Shown here: piece by piece, positions 17,766 to 27,802 of the stretch
Position numbering within the stretch: the stretch's first letter is position 1
How the letters are laid out: each line of letters begins with the position of its first letter
Source: Burkholderiaceae bacterium
GTDB lineage: Bacteria; Pseudomonadota; Gammaproteobacteria; Burkholderiales; Burkholderiaceae
Assembly (NCBI GenBank): GCA_027486025.1
Contig: JAIXPY010000096.1
Location: 1-53,934, forward strand
Direction: 5' to 3'
Length of the DNA stretch: 53,934 bases
Notes under the pieces: generated by a model
Told to the model about the DNA's origin: nothing
The model's database searches: none
The model's input: the letters and a program-made list of their open reading frames with translations, nothing else
Position numbers and translations under genes: made by a program

Positions 17766-18563
17766 ATGAAACCACTCTCTCTATTCGCCCTATTCACTGC
17801 CTGTGTGGCCCTATTTGGTAGTTCAGTTGCTTTAGCGCAAAATGCCGCAATTGTGAATGGCAAAGCGATACCTAAAGCGCAACTAGACAACCTAGTGAAA
17901 AAATCGGGGCAGCCAGCAAATGATCCCCAGGTTCGTGAAAAAGCGCGCGAGGTATTAATTACCCGTGAGTTAATTATTCAGGAGGCTAATAGTCGCGGCC
18001 TCAGCCAAAAAGAGGCAGTCAAAGACAAGATTGAGCAATCCCGAGTTGGCATTTTAGTTGCCGCCGTATTTGAGGATTTTGTTGAACGAGAAGGCGTAAC
18101 CGATGCCGAGCTCAAAGCTGCTTATGCTTCCATTCAAGCCGATTACACCGGCAAGGAATATCAGGTAAAACACATCTTGGTAGAAAAAGAGGCCGAAGCA
18201 AATGCGATGATTGCTAAGATTAAGGCTGGTGCCAGCTTTGCTGATCTAGCGAAGCAGAACTCCAAAGACCCAGGCTCTGCACCCAACGGTGGCGATCTAG
18301 GTTGGGTTAGTGATAAGTCATTGGTGCCTGAGTTTTCAAAAGCGATGGTTTCCTTAAACAAAGGTCAAATGACCGATAAGCCAGTCAAAAGCCAATTCGG
18401 TTGGCACATTATTCGCGTGGACGATGTACGCGATGCCAAAGCCCCTCCGATGGAAGAAATCAAAGCGGAACTTAAGCAAATCTTGACTGCCGATGAGAAC
18501 TGGCAAAAAGCCAAGTTCTCTGAAATGATGCAAAAACTTCGCGCCAAGGCAAAGGTTCAGTAA
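17766..18563 (+). CDS. Periplasmic parvulin-type peptidyl-prolyl isomerase
   Basis: 265 residues. A signal peptide is cleaved near ALA-QN (residue 24). An alpha-helical SurA/PrsA-like N-domain follows, then a rotamase domain about 131-225 ([13 protein letters not shown]...[21 protein letters not shown]) and a helical tail. It likely helps fold outer-membrane or secreted proteins. Followed two bases later by gloA. Confidence 0.92.
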   Translation: MKPLSLFALFTACVALFGSSVALAQNAAIVNGKAIPKAQLDNLVKKSGQPANDPQVREKAREVLITRELIIQEANSRGLSQKEAVKDKIEQSRVGILVAAVFEDFVEREGVTDAELKAAYASIQADYTGKEYQVKHILVEKEAEANAMIAKIKAGASFADLAKQNSKDPGSAPNGGDLGWVSDKSLVPEFSKAMVSLNKGQMTDKPVKSQFGWHIIRVDDVRDAKAPPMEEIKAELKQILTADENWQKAKFSEMMQKLRAKAKVQ

Positions 18564-18565
18564 TC

Positions 18566-18952
18566 ATGATGCTATTGCATACCATGCTGCGGGTTGGCGA
18601 TCTCGATCGCTCGATCGATTTTTATACCCGCATCTTAGGCATGAATTTATTGCGCACAACGGAGCGTCCTGAGCAAAAATATTCCTTAGCCTTCGTTGGT
18701 TTTGGCAAGGGCAATGCCGATGGCCAGGCAGAGATTGAGCTCACCTACAACCATGGCGTCCATCAATATGAGCTGGGTACGGCCTATGGCCACATTGCCT
18801 TAGGCGTAAGCGACGCCTATGCCACCTGCGCTGCAATTAAAGCCGCCGGTGGTCAGGTTACCCGCGAAGCTGGTCCGGTTCTAGGCGGCGATACCATCAT
18901 TGCCTTTGTCACGGACCCGGATGGATACAAGATCGAACTGATTCAGCGCTGA
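18566..18952 (+). CDS. gloA: Lactoylglutathione lyase (glyoxalase I)
   Basis: 128 residues of the E. coli-type metal-dependent glyoxalase I. Metal ligands are His5, Glu58, His76 and Glu124, matching H5/E56/H74/E122 of E. coli with a two-residue longer loop. It converts the methylglyoxal-glutathione hemithioacetal to lactoylglutathione. Starts two bases after the PPIase stop (tandem ATG-ATG). Confidence 0.95.
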   Translation: MMLLHTMLRVGDLDRSIDFYTRILGMNLLRTTERPEQKYSLAFVGFGKGNADGQAEIELTYNHGVHQYELGTAYGHIALGVSDAYATCAAIKAAGGQVTREAGPVLGGDTIIAFVTDPDGYKIELIQR

Positions 18953-18957
18953 GCAAT

Positions 18958-20142
18958 GTGGCACTAAATAGCCCCATCGAACTTCGTGTCCTGGACCGCA
19001 TTCAGACAGTCTCTGCCGAACACTGGGATGGCTTACTGGCGGCAGATTCAACGCCGTTTTTGCGTCATGCCTTTCTATCCGCTCTTGAAGAGCACCACTG
19101 CGTTGGTGGCAATACCGGTTGGCAAATAGCCCACTTAGCCATTTACCCGGCGGATTCAGAAAAACCCATTGGGTTAATGCCGCTTTACCTAAAAAGCCAT
19201 TCCTACGGCGAATACGTGTTTGACTGGTCCTGGGCAGAAGCCTATAACCAGCATGGTATGCAGTACTACCCCAAAGCCCTGTGCGCGATTCCCTTTACGC
19301 CGGTCCAAGGGTCGCGCATGCTGCTAGATCAAGAGCACGATCCAGAACGAACCCAGCAGTGGCTAATACAAGGTCTAAAACAACTCTTAATTCAGAATGA
19401 ACTTTCTTCAGCCCACGTTTTATTTGCTGAACAAAAAACCCAAGACGCCCTATTGGCGCAAGGTTTTATGGCGCGCGATGCCGTACAGTTTCACTGGAAC
19501 AATCAATCCTACGCAACGATGGATGCATTCTTAGACCAGCTCACCATGAAACGTCGAAAAAATATCCGGCGCGAACGTAAAGAAGTAGTCGAGGCTGGAG
19601 TGCAATTTAGGCACGTTCCAGGAGAAATAGCCAGTCAGGCGGATTGGGCATTCTTCTACCGGTGCTATGCCAACACCTACTTGGAGCACCATTCATCACC
19701 CTACTTGAATGAAGCCTTCTTTCAGGCATGGGGCAAGCGAATGCCGGAAAACCTTCACCTAATTATTGCCGAGAAAGAGGGCCGCCCCATCGCGGCATCG
19801 CTCTTAGTAGTCGATCAAAAAGCTCCGATACCAACAGCCTATGGACGCTATTGGGGCTCGATTGAATATGTCCCCTGCTTGCATTTTGAGACTGCCTACT
19901 ACCAAGCTATTGAGTATTGCATTCAAGAAAAAATCCAAATTTTTGAGGGTGGCGCCCAAGGCCAACACAAAATGGCACGGGGATTTTTGCCGGTTACCGT
20001 GCAGTCAGCCCACTGGATTAAAGACCCTGAGTTTGCAACTGCCGTTGAGCGCTTCTTAAAACGGGAGCGCGCCGGTGTTGGAGCCTACGTGGATGAGCTG
20101 GCTGAGCACTCACCGCTTAAATCGAATACAGTACTGGAATGA
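18958..20142 (+). CDS. FemAB/GNAT-like N-acyltransferase family protein
   Basis: 394 residues from a GTG start, five bases after gloA. Belongs to the conserved PF04339-type family related to FemAB/GNAT acyltransferases. Typical segments: TPFLRHAFLSALEE, YVFDWSWAEAYNQHG, a central basic MKRRKNIRRERKEV, and FEGGAQGQHKMARGFLPV near the C-terminus. Often annotated as peptidoglycan-biosynthesis or GNAT-like; the substrate is unknown. Overlaps the DUF1289 gene by four bases. Confidence 0.85.
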   Translation: MALNSPIELRVLDRIQTVSAEHWDGLLAADSTPFLRHAFLSALEEHHCVGGNTGWQIAHLAIYPADSEKPIGLMPLYLKSHSYGEYVFDWSWAEAYNQHGMQYYPKALCAIPFTPVQGSRMLLDQEHDPERTQQWLIQGLKQLLIQNELSSAHVLFAEQKTQDALLAQGFMARDAVQFHWNNQSYATMDAFLDQLTMKRRKNIRRERKEVVEAGVQFRHVPGEIASQADWAFFYRCYANTYLEHHSSPYLNEAFFQAWGKRMPENLHLIIAEKEGRPIAASLLVVDQKAPIPTAYGRYWGSIEYVPCLHFETAYYQAIEYCIQEKIQIFEGGAQGQHKMARGFLPVTVQSAHWIKDPEFATAVERFLKRERAGVGAYVDELAEHSPLKSNTVLE

Positions 20143-20387
20143 GTACTTCAAATACCAACGAACCCATTAGCGGCGCCAATTCTTTGTTAACGGGAGACGC
20201 TGAATCCGACTCCCCCTGTATTGGCATTTGCTCTACTTTGTACGATGAAATCTGCAAAGGCTGCGGCCGAACCCTGATCGAGGTCAGCAATTGGGTTTTT
20301 ATGACGCCGGATGAAAAAGCAGCGGTATGGCAGCGCATTCAGACAGAAGGCACTGCAGTTCGCTTTCAGCGCAATAAAGCAGACTAA
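20139..20387 (+). CDS. DUF1289 small cysteine-rich protein
   Basis: 82 residues with the DUF1289 signature PCIGICSTLYDEICKGCGRT; its four cysteines look like a metal or Fe-S site. The C-terminal half reads NWVFMTPDEKAAVWQRI, typical of the family. ATGA overlap with the preceding gene. No function is established. Converges and overlaps by four bases with the DUF1488-like gene. Confidence 0.88.
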   Translation: MSTSNTNEPISGANSLLTGDAESDSPCIGICSTLYDEICKGCGRTLIEVSNWVFMTPDEKAAVWQRIQTEGTAVRFQRNKAD

Positions 20388-20650
20388 GATAAGGCCAAGT
20401 CTGAACTAAAGATTTGAATCGAACCATCATGTGCATGACCACCTAATATCTTTTGCTCTGCAATCGATAGGAGCTTGAGTTGATGGTTTTTGAAGTGCAC
20501 TAGTGCATCACCCAGAATGCCATCCGGCTCGACATCATCCAGTGCTTCGTAACTAAAATGGCAAGCCAGCTTTTGACCATCTAATAGTGCTGGATAGTTA
20601 ACGCCGCCGTCGTGGGCAATACTTGCTGGGCCTACGAATTCAATCTTCAT
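20384..20650 (-). CDS. DUF1488-like small protein
   Basis: 88 residues: MKIEFVGPASIAHDGGVNYPAL, then DGQKLACHFSYEALDDVEPD and LKLLSIAEQKILGGH. The pattern resembles DUF1488, small cytoplasmic proteins of unknown role. Three bases separate it from the upstream eRF1-like gene, so the two are probably one operon. A single cysteine is in the DUF1488-typical position. Confidence 0.7.
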   Translation of the reverse strand: MKIEFVGPASIAHDGGVNYPALLDGQKLACHFSYEALDDVEPDGILGDALVHFKNHQLKLLSIAEQKILGGHAHDGSIQIFSSDLALS

Positions 20651-20653
20651 GAA

Positions 20654-21037
20654 TTAAATTCCCTTCATATTATCTACGCCTACAAAATACGTTTTGGCAT
20701 ACGCAATAATTTGTGCGTCCGTAGGATGATCAACGGTCTCGACACCAACAATGGCTCGAAATGCGACTGGATCATGAGCGGCCGCATGCTTTACTAGTTC
20801 GGTCTTGGCCGAACCGGGTCCAAGAATCAGAATTTCTTTAACGCTTGCAACTGCAGAAATCACCTTATGCAAAAATTCATGATCGATTGGGGTCTTACCA
20901 CTTCCAATGGCGTTTGCTTTGTGATGTATGTGATGTTGAGCAGAATCGCTTTTTATAAACTCATTTTTGCTAGCATCAAAATAAAGGATGCGAGCTTCTT
21001 TGTGATCAATCCAAATGGCAACGTGGTTGGTTTGCAT
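20654..21037 (-). CDS. Small bacterial eRF1/L7Ae-like domain protein
   Basis: 127 residues. It opens HVAIWIDHKEARILYFD, then a His-rich HHIHHKANAIGSGK, KEILILGPGSAKTELVKH at 70-84, and VGVETVDHPTDAQIIAYAKTYF. These match short proteins annotated as translational-machinery proteins, related to the C-terminal domain of archaeal/eukaryotic release factor 1 (baeRF families). No peptide-release N-domain is present. It may bind ribosomes or RNA under stress, but this is inference. Co-oriented with the DUF1488-like gene. Confidence 0.7.
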   Translation of the reverse strand: MQTNHVAIWIDHKEARILYFDASKNEFIKSDSAQHHIHHKANAIGSGKTPIDHEFLHKVISAVASVKEILILGPGSAKTELVKHAAAHDPVAFRAIVGVETVDHPTDAQIIAYAKTYFVGVDNMKGI

Positions 21038-21243
21038 GCTTTATCCTGAAATTAAATCAAACGGGGTTAGCCCAAAGCGGGTTCTATACCAATTATCGTC
21101 TTAATAAAACGTGAATAATTTTTAATATCAAAGAAAATACGTTATTTTCTGGATTGCAATTGATCTATCGCAAACAATTCGATACTAATTGCTGAATTAG
21201 GGTTGGAAATACAGGTGACGCCAACCAGGCTAGCTAAGCGACA

Positions 21244-22851
21244 TCAACCCGCCAGCGACTGGCTGCGCAAATACTCTTCGTAGGTACCAGAGTAGTCAAC
21301 CACACTGCCATCCATCTTCACTTCCAAGATACGATTGGCCAGTGCAGAGACAAACTCACGGTCATGCGAGACAAAGATCAAGGTACCTTCAAACTTCTCT
21401 AAGGCAATTTGCAAGCTCTCAATCGATTCCATATCCATGTGATTGGTAGGCTCATCCATGGCTAATACATTATGCTTTTGCAGCATCAACTTACCCCAAA
21501 TCATGCGGCCCTTTTCGCCACCAGACAATACTTTGACCGACTTACTAATGTCATCGCCAGAAAAGAGCAATCGTCCTAAAGTGCCCCGAATGACCTGATC
21601 ATCATCACCCGTATTGCGCCATTGATTCATCCAATCCATCAACAGATCATCGTTTGGAAATAGCTCTGTAGTGTCTTGCGGCATGACGCCTACATTCGCG
21701 TTCTCAGCCCACTTCACATCACCGCTATCAGCCGGGATGCCACTAAAGCGTTTGCTCAGAATGGTTTTGAGTAAAGTCGTCTTTCCGGCGCCGTTTTGAC
21801 CGATGATTGCAATTTTTTCCCCAGCACGGACGCCAATTTTGAAATTCTTAAAAATGGGGCGATCAAATGCTTTGGTTAAGGCATTGCACTCTACAGCCAT
21901 GTTGTGCAATTTTTTCTCGTAATCAAAGCGAATAAACGGATTTTGCCGTGAGGATGGCTTAATTTCAGTAATTTCAATCTTTTCCAGCTGGCGTTGCCGT
22001 GAGGTTGCTTGGCGTGCCTTCGAGGCGTTTGCCGAGAAGCGGCTCACGAACGCCTGCAATTCAGCAACTTTCTCTTTAGCCTTCACGTTGGAAGCCAGTT
22101 GCTGCGCCCTCGCCTGCGTCGATGCCAACATATAGGAGTCGTAATTGCCTGGATAGACCTTCAGCGTACCAAAGTCCATGTCAGCCATATGCGTGCAGAC
22201 TTCATTTAAGAAGTGGCGATCGTGCGAAATAATAATGATGGTACTGTTCAGTTGGTTCAGGATTTCTTCTAACCAATGAATCGAGTGAATATCTAAGTTA
22301 TTGGTTGGCTCATCGAGTAACAAGACATCTGGATCAGAAAATAGCGCTTGTGCTAACAGTACCCGGAGCTTCCAACCAGGCGCAACGCTACTCATGAGGC
22401 CTTGGTGCTGCTCAATCGGAATACCAATACCCAGCAGCAACTCCCCTGCTTTGGCTTCAGCGGTATAGCCACCGTACTCTGCATACTTGCCTTCTAATTC
22501 AGCGGCGCGCATGTAATCTTCATCGGTAGCATCAGGATTGGCGTAAATGGCATCGCGCTCGGCTGCTGCCTTCCACATTTCTTCGTGGCCCATCATAACG
22601 ACATCCAATACGCGCATATCTTCAAAAGCAAATTGATCTTGGCGCAATTTACCCAGGCGGATATTCGGCTCTAGGCTAACGTTTCCGCTACTAGGCTCCA
22701 GATCACCGCCCAAGATTTTCATAAAAGTGGATTTACCACAGCCATTCGCTCCGATGAGGCCGTAGCGATTGCCGCCGCCAAACTTCACAGAGATGTTTTC
22801 AAAAAGGGGTTTTGCCCCAAACTGCATGGTGATATTAGATGCGGACAACAC
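21244..22851 (-). CDS. ybiT: ABC-F ATPase YbiT
   Basis: 535 residues; two ABC domains with no membrane part. First domain: GANGCGKS at 34-41 and [11 protein letters not shown], with a degenerate signature ([11 protein letters not shown]). A linker follows ([13 protein letters not shown]). Second domain: [18 protein letters not shown] and [11 protein letters not shown]. The opening [21 protein letters not shown] is close to YbiT rather than EttA or Uup. ABC-F proteins act on the ribosome E site to relieve stalling. Flanked by non-coding gaps of about 200 and 264 bases. Confidence 0.93.
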   Translation of the reverse strand: MLSASNITMQFGAKPLFENISVKFGGGNRYGLIGANGCGKSTFMKILGGDLEPSSGNVSLEPNIRLGKLRQDQFAFEDMRVLDVVMMGHEEMWKAAAERDAIYANPDATDEDYMRAAELEGKYAEYGGYTAEAKAGELLLGIGIPIEQHQGLMSSVAPGWKLRVLLAQALFSDPDVLLLDEPTNNLDIHSIHWLEEILNQLNSTIIIISHDRHFLNEVCTHMADMDFGTLKVYPGNYDSYMLASTQARAQQLASNVKAKEKVAELQAFVSRFSANASKARQATSRQRQLEKIEITEIKPSSRQNPFIRFDYEKKLHNMAVECNALTKAFDRPIFKNFKIGVRAGEKIAIIGQNGAGKTTLLKTILSKRFSGIPADSGDVKWAENANVGVMPQDTTELFPNDDLLMDWMNQWRNTGDDDQVIRGTLGRLLFSGDDISKSVKVLSGGEKGRMIWGKLMLQKHNVLAMDEPTNHMDMESIESLQIALEKFEGTLIFVSHDREFVSALANRILEVKMDGSVVDYSGTYEEYLRSQSLAG

Positions 22852-23115
22852 GGATATGTTCTTACTTTCTTAGGTTCAAAGGCGCAATGCGCGCTGCAAT
22901 ACAAGTTGGATGCTATTTTAACGGGGTTGTGGGGGCAATGCCCGATTTAGCCTGTGGCATTTAGGCCCCTGCCACCTGGCCCTCACACCGACCTCATCAA
23001 TCGCCAGTTATCCGCCCCAAATAAAGCTAGTTCGCCCTGTCGAAAGCCGGCCTAAGGGGCATCCTAAGCTGTTTGGGCTTAACTCGCTGACATTGACATG
23101 CCATTCCGGCGAATC
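22852..23115. other. GC-rich non-coding gap with short hairpins
   Basis: 264 bases between msrQ and ybiT without a credible ORF. It holds several short inverted repeats, for example GTGGCA...TGCCAC (22954-22975) and GGGC-AAT-GCCC. No tRNA cloverleaf, SRP RNA, tmRNA or RNase P core motif was found. It must contain the ybiT promoter; the rest is unexplained. Confidence 0.4.
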
Positions 23116-23706
23116 CTATTTTTTAATCTGAATGCGCTGCCGTATGAATGGGAGACGGGCTAGCAGCAACACCACGATGACAGCAAGATAGATTGAGACC
23201 GTTTCATAATCGCTCTTACCGGCCTTATGCCACCAATAATGGAGGATGGCCAGTATTGCAATAGCGTAGATCATGCGGTGTAACTGGCTCCAACGCCGAC
23301 CGAGCTTAAGCTGCGCCCAGCGATTGGAAGTAAATGCCAGCGGAATTAAAAGGACGAAGGCAAGAAAACCGAACGTAATATACGGACGCTCTAATACATC
23401 CAGCCACATCGCCGCCAGCGAAAAGTCATGATCCAGCCACAGCCAAATCAGAAAATGCAGGGTGGCATAGAAGAAACAAAATAAACCGAGCATCCGCCTG
23501 AGGTGAATAAACCCAGTCCAGCCGGTTATGACCCGTGCTGGCGTCATCGCCAAACTGAGGCATAAGAAAACCAAAGTCCAGGTCCCCATTGAGCGCGTAA
23601 TGAACTCAATCGGGTTAGCGCCTAAATCTTGTGCGCTGCCAAGCCAAATCAGCCTCGCCAGAGGCAGCAAGGCAAGTAAAAAGACGAATGGCTTGACGTA
23701 CTGCAA
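23116..23706 (-). CDS. msrQ: MsrQ heme-binding membrane subunit of MsrPQ
   Basis: 196 residues with about six membrane helices. Histidines in the FYATLHFLIW and SQLHRMIYAIAILAILHYWWH segments are candidate heme b ligands. Ferric-reductase-like (YedZ) family; passes quinone-pool electrons to periplasmic MsrP. The start is a TTG directly abutting the msrP stop, so translation is coupled. Confidence 0.94.
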   Translation of the reverse strand: MQYVKPFVFLLALLPLARLIWLGSAQDLGANPIEFITRSMGTWTLVFLCLSLAMTPARVITGWTGFIHLRRMLGLFCFFYATLHFLIWLWLDHDFSLAAMWLDVLERPYITFGFLAFVLLIPLAFTSNRWAQLKLGRRWSQLHRMIYAIAILAILHYWWHKAGKSDYETVSIYLAVIVVLLLARLPFIRQRIQIKK

Positions 23707-24678
23707 TTAGTAATTCTTTTTGAGGTCCATGCCGGTATATAGGCTTGCCACTTGCGTAGCGTAACCATTAAACATCTCGGTTGGGATCTTGGGAGCAAAA
23801 ATTCCACGGTTATCGCCGAGGCGACGCTCGGTGGCCTGGCTCCAGCGCGGATGATTCACATTCGGATTGACGTTGGAATAAAAACCGTACTCCCGGGGCG
23901 CCGATTTCACCCAACTGGTAACGGGCTGTTTCTCGGTGAAACGAATCGACACAATTGACTTCGCACTCTTAAATCCATACTTCCAAGGAACCACAATTCG
24001 CACTGGCGCGCCATTTTGCTTGGGCAATACTTCGCCATAGAGCCCTAAGGTCAGCAAGGTAAGTGGGTTCATGGCCTCATCTAATCGCAAAGCTTCTCGG
24101 TATGGCCAATCCAGAATGGGGCGAGCCAGACCAGGCATTTGCTGGGGATCTGCAAGGGTCACAAACTCGATGAACTTGGCCGAACCCAATGGCTCCACTA
24201 CATTGAGCAATTTAGAAAGCGAGTAGCCATTCCACGGAATAACCATTGACCAACCCTCAACACAACGCATCCGGTAGATGCGCTCTTCGATTGGCGCCAA
24301 TTTTAGTAAGGCATCAATATCAATAGTCATCGGCTTTTTAACCAGGCCGTCAATCGTGACCGTCCATGGACTGGTTTTCAGCGAGCCAGCGCGGCGGGCA
24401 GGATCGGCCTTGTCCAGCCCAAACTCATAGAAATTATTGTAGGTGGTGACTTCTTTGTATTCCGAGAGGGTCTCTTTAGTGGAATACGGCGATTCAATCA
24501 CATTCTTAAATTTCACCGCATCGGGATTGTTAGCAAACGCCTTGCGCGAGAACCAAGGAGCCAGTGTTAGGCCCATACCCCCTGCTGCTGCCAGTTGAAT
24601 TAAAGAGCGACGCTGCTCAAAAATAGACTTCGGTGTGATGTCACTCGCTTGAATCGTCGGATCGTGAAATTTTTTCAT
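23707..24678 (-). CDS. msrP: Periplasmic methionine sulfoxide reductase, Mo subunit MsrP
   Basis: 323 residues with a Tat signal ([14 protein letters not shown], cleaved near KAFA). The sulfite-oxidase-fold domain has the Mo-coordinating Cys139 in RMRCVEGW, and [17 protein letters not shown]. Repairs oxidised methionines on envelope proteins with electrons from MsrQ. It needs molybdopterin, as does SoxC in this window; modBC lies 16 kb away. Gap of two bases to the upstream yhhQ-like gene. Confidence 0.95.
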   Translation of the reverse strand: MKKFHDPTIQASDITPKSIFEQRRSLIQLAAAGGMGLTLAPWFSRKAFANNPDAVKFKNVIESPYSTKETLSEYKEVTTYNNFYEFGLDKADPARRAGSLKTSPWTVTIDGLVKKPMTIDIDALLKLAPIEERIYRMRCVEGWSMVIPWNGYSLSKLLNVVEPLGSAKFIEFVTLADPQQMPGLARPILDWPYREALRLDEAMNPLTLLTLGLYGEVLPKQNGAPVRIVVPWKYGFKSAKSIVSIRFTEKQPVTSWVKSAPREYGFYSNVNPNVNHPRWSQATERRLGDNRGIFAPKIPTEMFNGYATQVASLYTGMDLKKNY

Positions 24679-24680
24679 CG

Positions 24681-25382
24681 TTAAACCTTTATCTTAAATG
24701 GCGTGAAATTCGTGTCGGTGTCGTAATAATCTTCGTTTTCTTTTTTCTTTAAAAATCCAATGACGGCATAGGTCATGGGCGTTGCTAAAACCTCCCACAG
24801 GGTTTTTAAAACATACTGAGCCAGCGCAACTTGAATAATCTGACTAGTTGACCAAATGCCATAAAACGCAATCACATAAAAGAGGCTGGAATCAACTAGT
24901 TCCCCTACTACAGTAGAGCCGATCGTGCGGGTCCACAAATACTTGCCTTGGGTGAATATCTTCATCTTTGCCATGACATAGCTATTGGATAAGCTGCCAC
25001 ACCAAAATGCAATCATTGATCCGAGCGCAATCCGCCACGAATTGCCGAATACTGTTTCCAGTCCATTCTGATATCCAGCCATATAGGATCCTGGTGCCAC
25101 CGGCAAGGCGATCACCACTTGCGCCATGACTGCCGCAAAAGCTAGTGCTGTAAAACCCACCCACACTGCCCTGCGATCATGCGCATAACCATAGACTTCG
25201 GTCATGATGTCGCCAAAAAAATAGGCGATGGGGAAAAACAAAATACCGGCGCCAAAAATAACGGTGCCAAACAGAGGTAAATCCAGCGTCGCTACCTTAC
25301 CAGCGCCAATGAAATTACTACACAGCAGCACCACCACAAAAGCGGCAAGGAGCAAATCATAATAGCGGTGGCGGCGTTGCAT
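24681..25382 (-). CDS. Queuosine precursor transporter (VUT/YhhQ family)
   Basis: 233 residues, about six membrane helices. Family markers: [33 protein letters not shown] and [21 protein letters not shown]. YhhQ takes up preQ0/preQ1 for tRNA queuosine. No preQ1 riboswitch is visible in the 95-base leader. Divergent from gcdH. Confidence 0.92.
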   Translation of the reverse strand: MQRRHRYYDLLLAAFVVVLLCSNFIGAGKVATLDLPLFGTVIFGAGILFFPIAYFFGDIMTEVYGYAHDRRAVWVGFTALAFAAVMAQVVIALPVAPGSYMAGYQNGLETVFGNSWRIALGSMIAFWCGSLSNSYVMAKMKIFTQGKYLWTRTIGSTVVGELVDSSLFYVIAFYGIWSTSQIIQVALAQYVLKTLWEVLATPMTYAVIGFLKKKENEDYYDTDTNFTPFKIKV

Positions 25383-25477
25383 GGGTTTTAGGTGGGTGCT
25401 AACAGCAGGTTTAAGCTAAAAGTTGGATAATCAGTAGGATAGCCGGATTTAACAAAAAACACAGGAAATGCCGATAT

Positions 25478-26656
25478 ATGAGTAAGCCGATTTTTCACTG
25501 GGAAGACCCATTAATGCTGGATTCCCAGCTCAGCAGCGAAGAGCGCATGATTCGGGATGCCGCCTACGAGTACGCCCAAGGAAGCCTTGCTCCACGGGTA
25601 CACGAGGCCTTCCGGAACGAAACAACGGACCCCGCCATCTTCCGTGAAATGGGTGAATTAGGCTTGCTCGGCATTACGATCCCCGAAGAATACGGTGGTG
25701 CCAACCTCAATTACGTATCGTATGGCCTCATTGCCCGTGAAATCGAGCGGGTCGACTCCGGTTATCGCTCGATGATGAGCGTGCAATCCTCCTTGGTGAT
25801 GGTGCCGATCAATGAATTCGGTAGCAAGGCCCAAAAAGAAAAGTTTTTACCTAAATTAGCCAGTGGCGAGTGGATTGGGTGCTTCGGCTTAACCGAACCC
25901 AACTACGGATCGGATGCTGGCGCCATGATTACCCGAGCGCGCACTGTACCGGGCGGCTTTGAACTCACCGGCTCCAAAATGTGGATTTCCAACTCACCGA
26001 TTGCCGATGTATTCGTGGTCTGGGCCAAAAATGATGAAGGCGTGATTCGGGGCTACATTTTAGAAAAAGGCATGAAAGGTTTATCGGCTCCCAAAATATC
26101 GGGCAAGATGAGCCTGCGAGCATCGATTACCGGCGAGATCGTGATGGACAGCGTTTTCGTTCCTGCTGAGAATGAGTTCCCTGAAATCACCGGACTCAAG
26201 GGTCCATTCACTTGCCTTAATTCAGCACGCTATGGCATTTCATGGGGCGTACTCGGCGCTGCTGAAGATTGCTGGCTTAAAGCACGGCAGTACACCATGG
26301 ATCGCCAGCAATTTGGTCGCCCATTAGCGGCCAATCAGCTGATCCAGAAAAAATTAGCCGACATGCAAACCGACATCGCCTTAGCACTGCAGGGCTGTTT
26401 GCGCCTCGGTCGCATGAAGGATGAGCACATTGCTGCTCCAGAGATCACCTCGATCATGAAACGCAACTCCTGTGGTAAAGCCCTGGATATTGCCCGCATG
26501 GCGCGCGATATGCACGGCGGGAATGGCGTCTCAGATGAGTATGGCGTGATTCGCCACATGCTCAACCTAGAGGCGGTGAATACCTATGAAGGGACACACG
26601 ACATCCACGCACTGATTCTGGGACGTGCGCAAACTGGCATCCAAGCATTTAGTTGA
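25478..26656 (+). CDS. gcdH: Glutaryl-CoA dehydrogenase
   Basis: 392 residues, close to the human mature enzyme. FAD-dependent oxidation and decarboxylation of glutaryl-CoA to crotonyl-CoA in lysine/tryptophan catabolism. Motifs: [38 protein letters not shown], and the catalytic base in [21 protein letters not shown] near residue 370. The [22 protein letters not shown] opening is specific to GCDH among acyl-CoA dehydrogenases. Monocistronic, ending at a strong terminator. Confidence 0.95.
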   Translation: MSKPIFHWEDPLMLDSQLSSEERMIRDAAYEYAQGSLAPRVHEAFRNETTDPAIFREMGELGLLGITIPEEYGGANLNYVSYGLIAREIERVDSGYRSMMSVQSSLVMVPINEFGSKAQKEKFLPKLASGEWIGCFGLTEPNYGSDAGAMITRARTVPGGFELTGSKMWISNSPIADVFVVWAKNDEGVIRGYILEKGMKGLSAPKISGKMSLRASITGEIVMDSVFVPAENEFPEITGLKGPFTCLNSARYGISWGVLGAAEDCWLKARQYTMDRQQFGRPLAANQLIQKKLADMQTDIALALQGCLRLGRMKDEHIAAPEITSIMKRNSCGKALDIARMARDMHGGNGVSDEYGVIRHMLNLEAVNTYEGTHDIHALILGRAQTGIQAFS

Positions 26657-26690
26657 TGTAAAGCGTTGTAGGTTTATAGAAGTTAATTCA

Positions 26691-26723
26691 AGAGGCTAGG
26701 CGTAATGCACTAGCCTCTTTTTT
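26691..26723. terminator. Bidirectional Rho-independent terminator between gcdH and mnmH
   Basis: AGAGGCTAG and CTAGCCTCT form a perfect 9-bp stem with a 10-base loop. TTTTT follows on the plus strand; the minus-strand copy is less T-rich. It lies between the converging ends of gcdH and mnmH. Confidence 0.85.
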
Positions 26724-26727
26724 ATTG

Positions 26728-27801
26728 CTACCGCGCTCGAATGGCGCTAGCCACCTTAGCAAAATCGGCATCACTGTCGCTATCTAAGGAAACGCATTGA
26801 TCCGATTGATATCGAGGGAAGTTACGCTCGATCGAGGACTGGTACGACGGATCGTAATGGGTGACCAATAGATCGTTTACTAAATCGGTAAACCGCCCTT
26901 CCCGAGCCTGCTGACACCATTCAGTAATCGTTTCTTTGCCGTAACGGGCGTTAAGCATCTGTAGCTTGCTTTCAAGTACCGGCGTATCGCTTAAGAAGTG
27001 CTGATACTCGCGCATCAGCCATGCTACGCGAGTCGCATTACTTGCCCGCACCTCAACGCACTCCCCATCCCGAATCCGCTCCATTAGGGAATCCGGAATA
27101 TGGACGCCACCTACTTTTTTACTCTCCGACTCAACATAGATGATTCGTGCTGAGTCCATACTGCGCAGTGCATTCCACAGGCGTGTCTCAAATGCTTTCT
27201 GCGCGGGCTGGGGCTCTAACGGATCGCCTCCCAATACGGAGCCGCGGTGATTGGCCAAGCCCTCCAGATCGAGGACTTGTTCGCCTTGCAGGGCCAGCTC
27301 GTGCAATATACGCGTCTTGCCACTGCCGGTCATGCCGCAAACCACCTGAAAAGAAAATTGCTTCGCAGCCGCATCAAGCTCAGTAATCACCTGCCGACGA
27401 AATCCTTGATACCCGCCGCCGAGCTGAACTGCTTTCCAACCAATGCGTTGCAAGATATGCGTAAAAGCACCACTGCGTTCACCCCCGCGCCAGCAATAGA
27501 CTAATGGACGCCACTCGCGCGGCATATCCATAAAGTGGGCCTCAAGGTGACGGGCAATATTCTTAGCCACTAATGCCGCGCCGCGCTTCTTGGCGGAGAA
27601 TGGGGACTCTTGCTTATATAGCGTGCCAATCAGAATGCGTTCATCGTTATCGAGTACGGGGCAGTTGATCGCACCTGGGATATGGTCCAGCTCAAACTCA
27701 GCTGGCGAGCGGGTATCAATGATGCAATCAAACGTACTCAGTTGGGTGCTGAGTAATGCTGGCAAGAGCTTGGCTGTGTCGCCAGCACCCTGCGCTGCCA
27801 T
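26728..27801 (-). CDS. mnmH: tRNA 2-selenouridine synthase
   Basis: 357 residues. The N-terminal rhodanese domain has catalytic Cys103 in YCWRGGERSGA. A P-loop domain follows with GMTGSGKT near 157-164 and a SVLGG...QPAQKAFE segment. MnmH (SelU/YbbB) replaces sulfur with selenium at the wobble 2-thiouridine of certain tRNAs through a geranylated intermediate. It is the last gene of a minus-strand run beginning at the AT-rich operator near 29900; gaps within the run are 1-29 bases. No selD is present in the window. Confidence 0.92.
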   Translation of the reverse strand: MAAQGAGDTAKLLPALLSTQLSTFDCIIDTRSPAEFELDHIPGAINCPVLDNDERILIGTLYKQESPFSAKKRGAALVAKNIARHLEAHFMDMPREWRPLVYCWRGGERSGAFTHILQRIGWKAVQLGGGYQGFRRQVITELDAAAKQFSFQVVCGMTGSGKTRILHELALQGEQVLDLEGLANHRGSVLGGDPLEPQPAQKAFETRLWNALRSMDSARIIYVESESKKVGGVHIPDSLMERIRDGECVEVRASNATRVAWLMREYQHFLSDTPVLESKLQMLNARYGKETITEWCQQAREGRFTDLVNDLLVTHYDPSYQSSIERNFPRYQSDQCVSLDSDSDADFAKVASAIRAR

Positions 27802-27802
27802 C

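Noticed and set aside
21133-21149. GAAAATA-CGT-TATTTTC inverted repeat in the gap before the eRF1-like gene
   Set aside because: Short AT-rich repeat in a gap that is AT-rich throughout; no matching copy or regulator seen.
25383-25477. Possible preQ1 riboswitch before the queuosine precursor transporter
   Set aside because: No preQ1-I or preQ1-II signature could be read in the 95-base leader.
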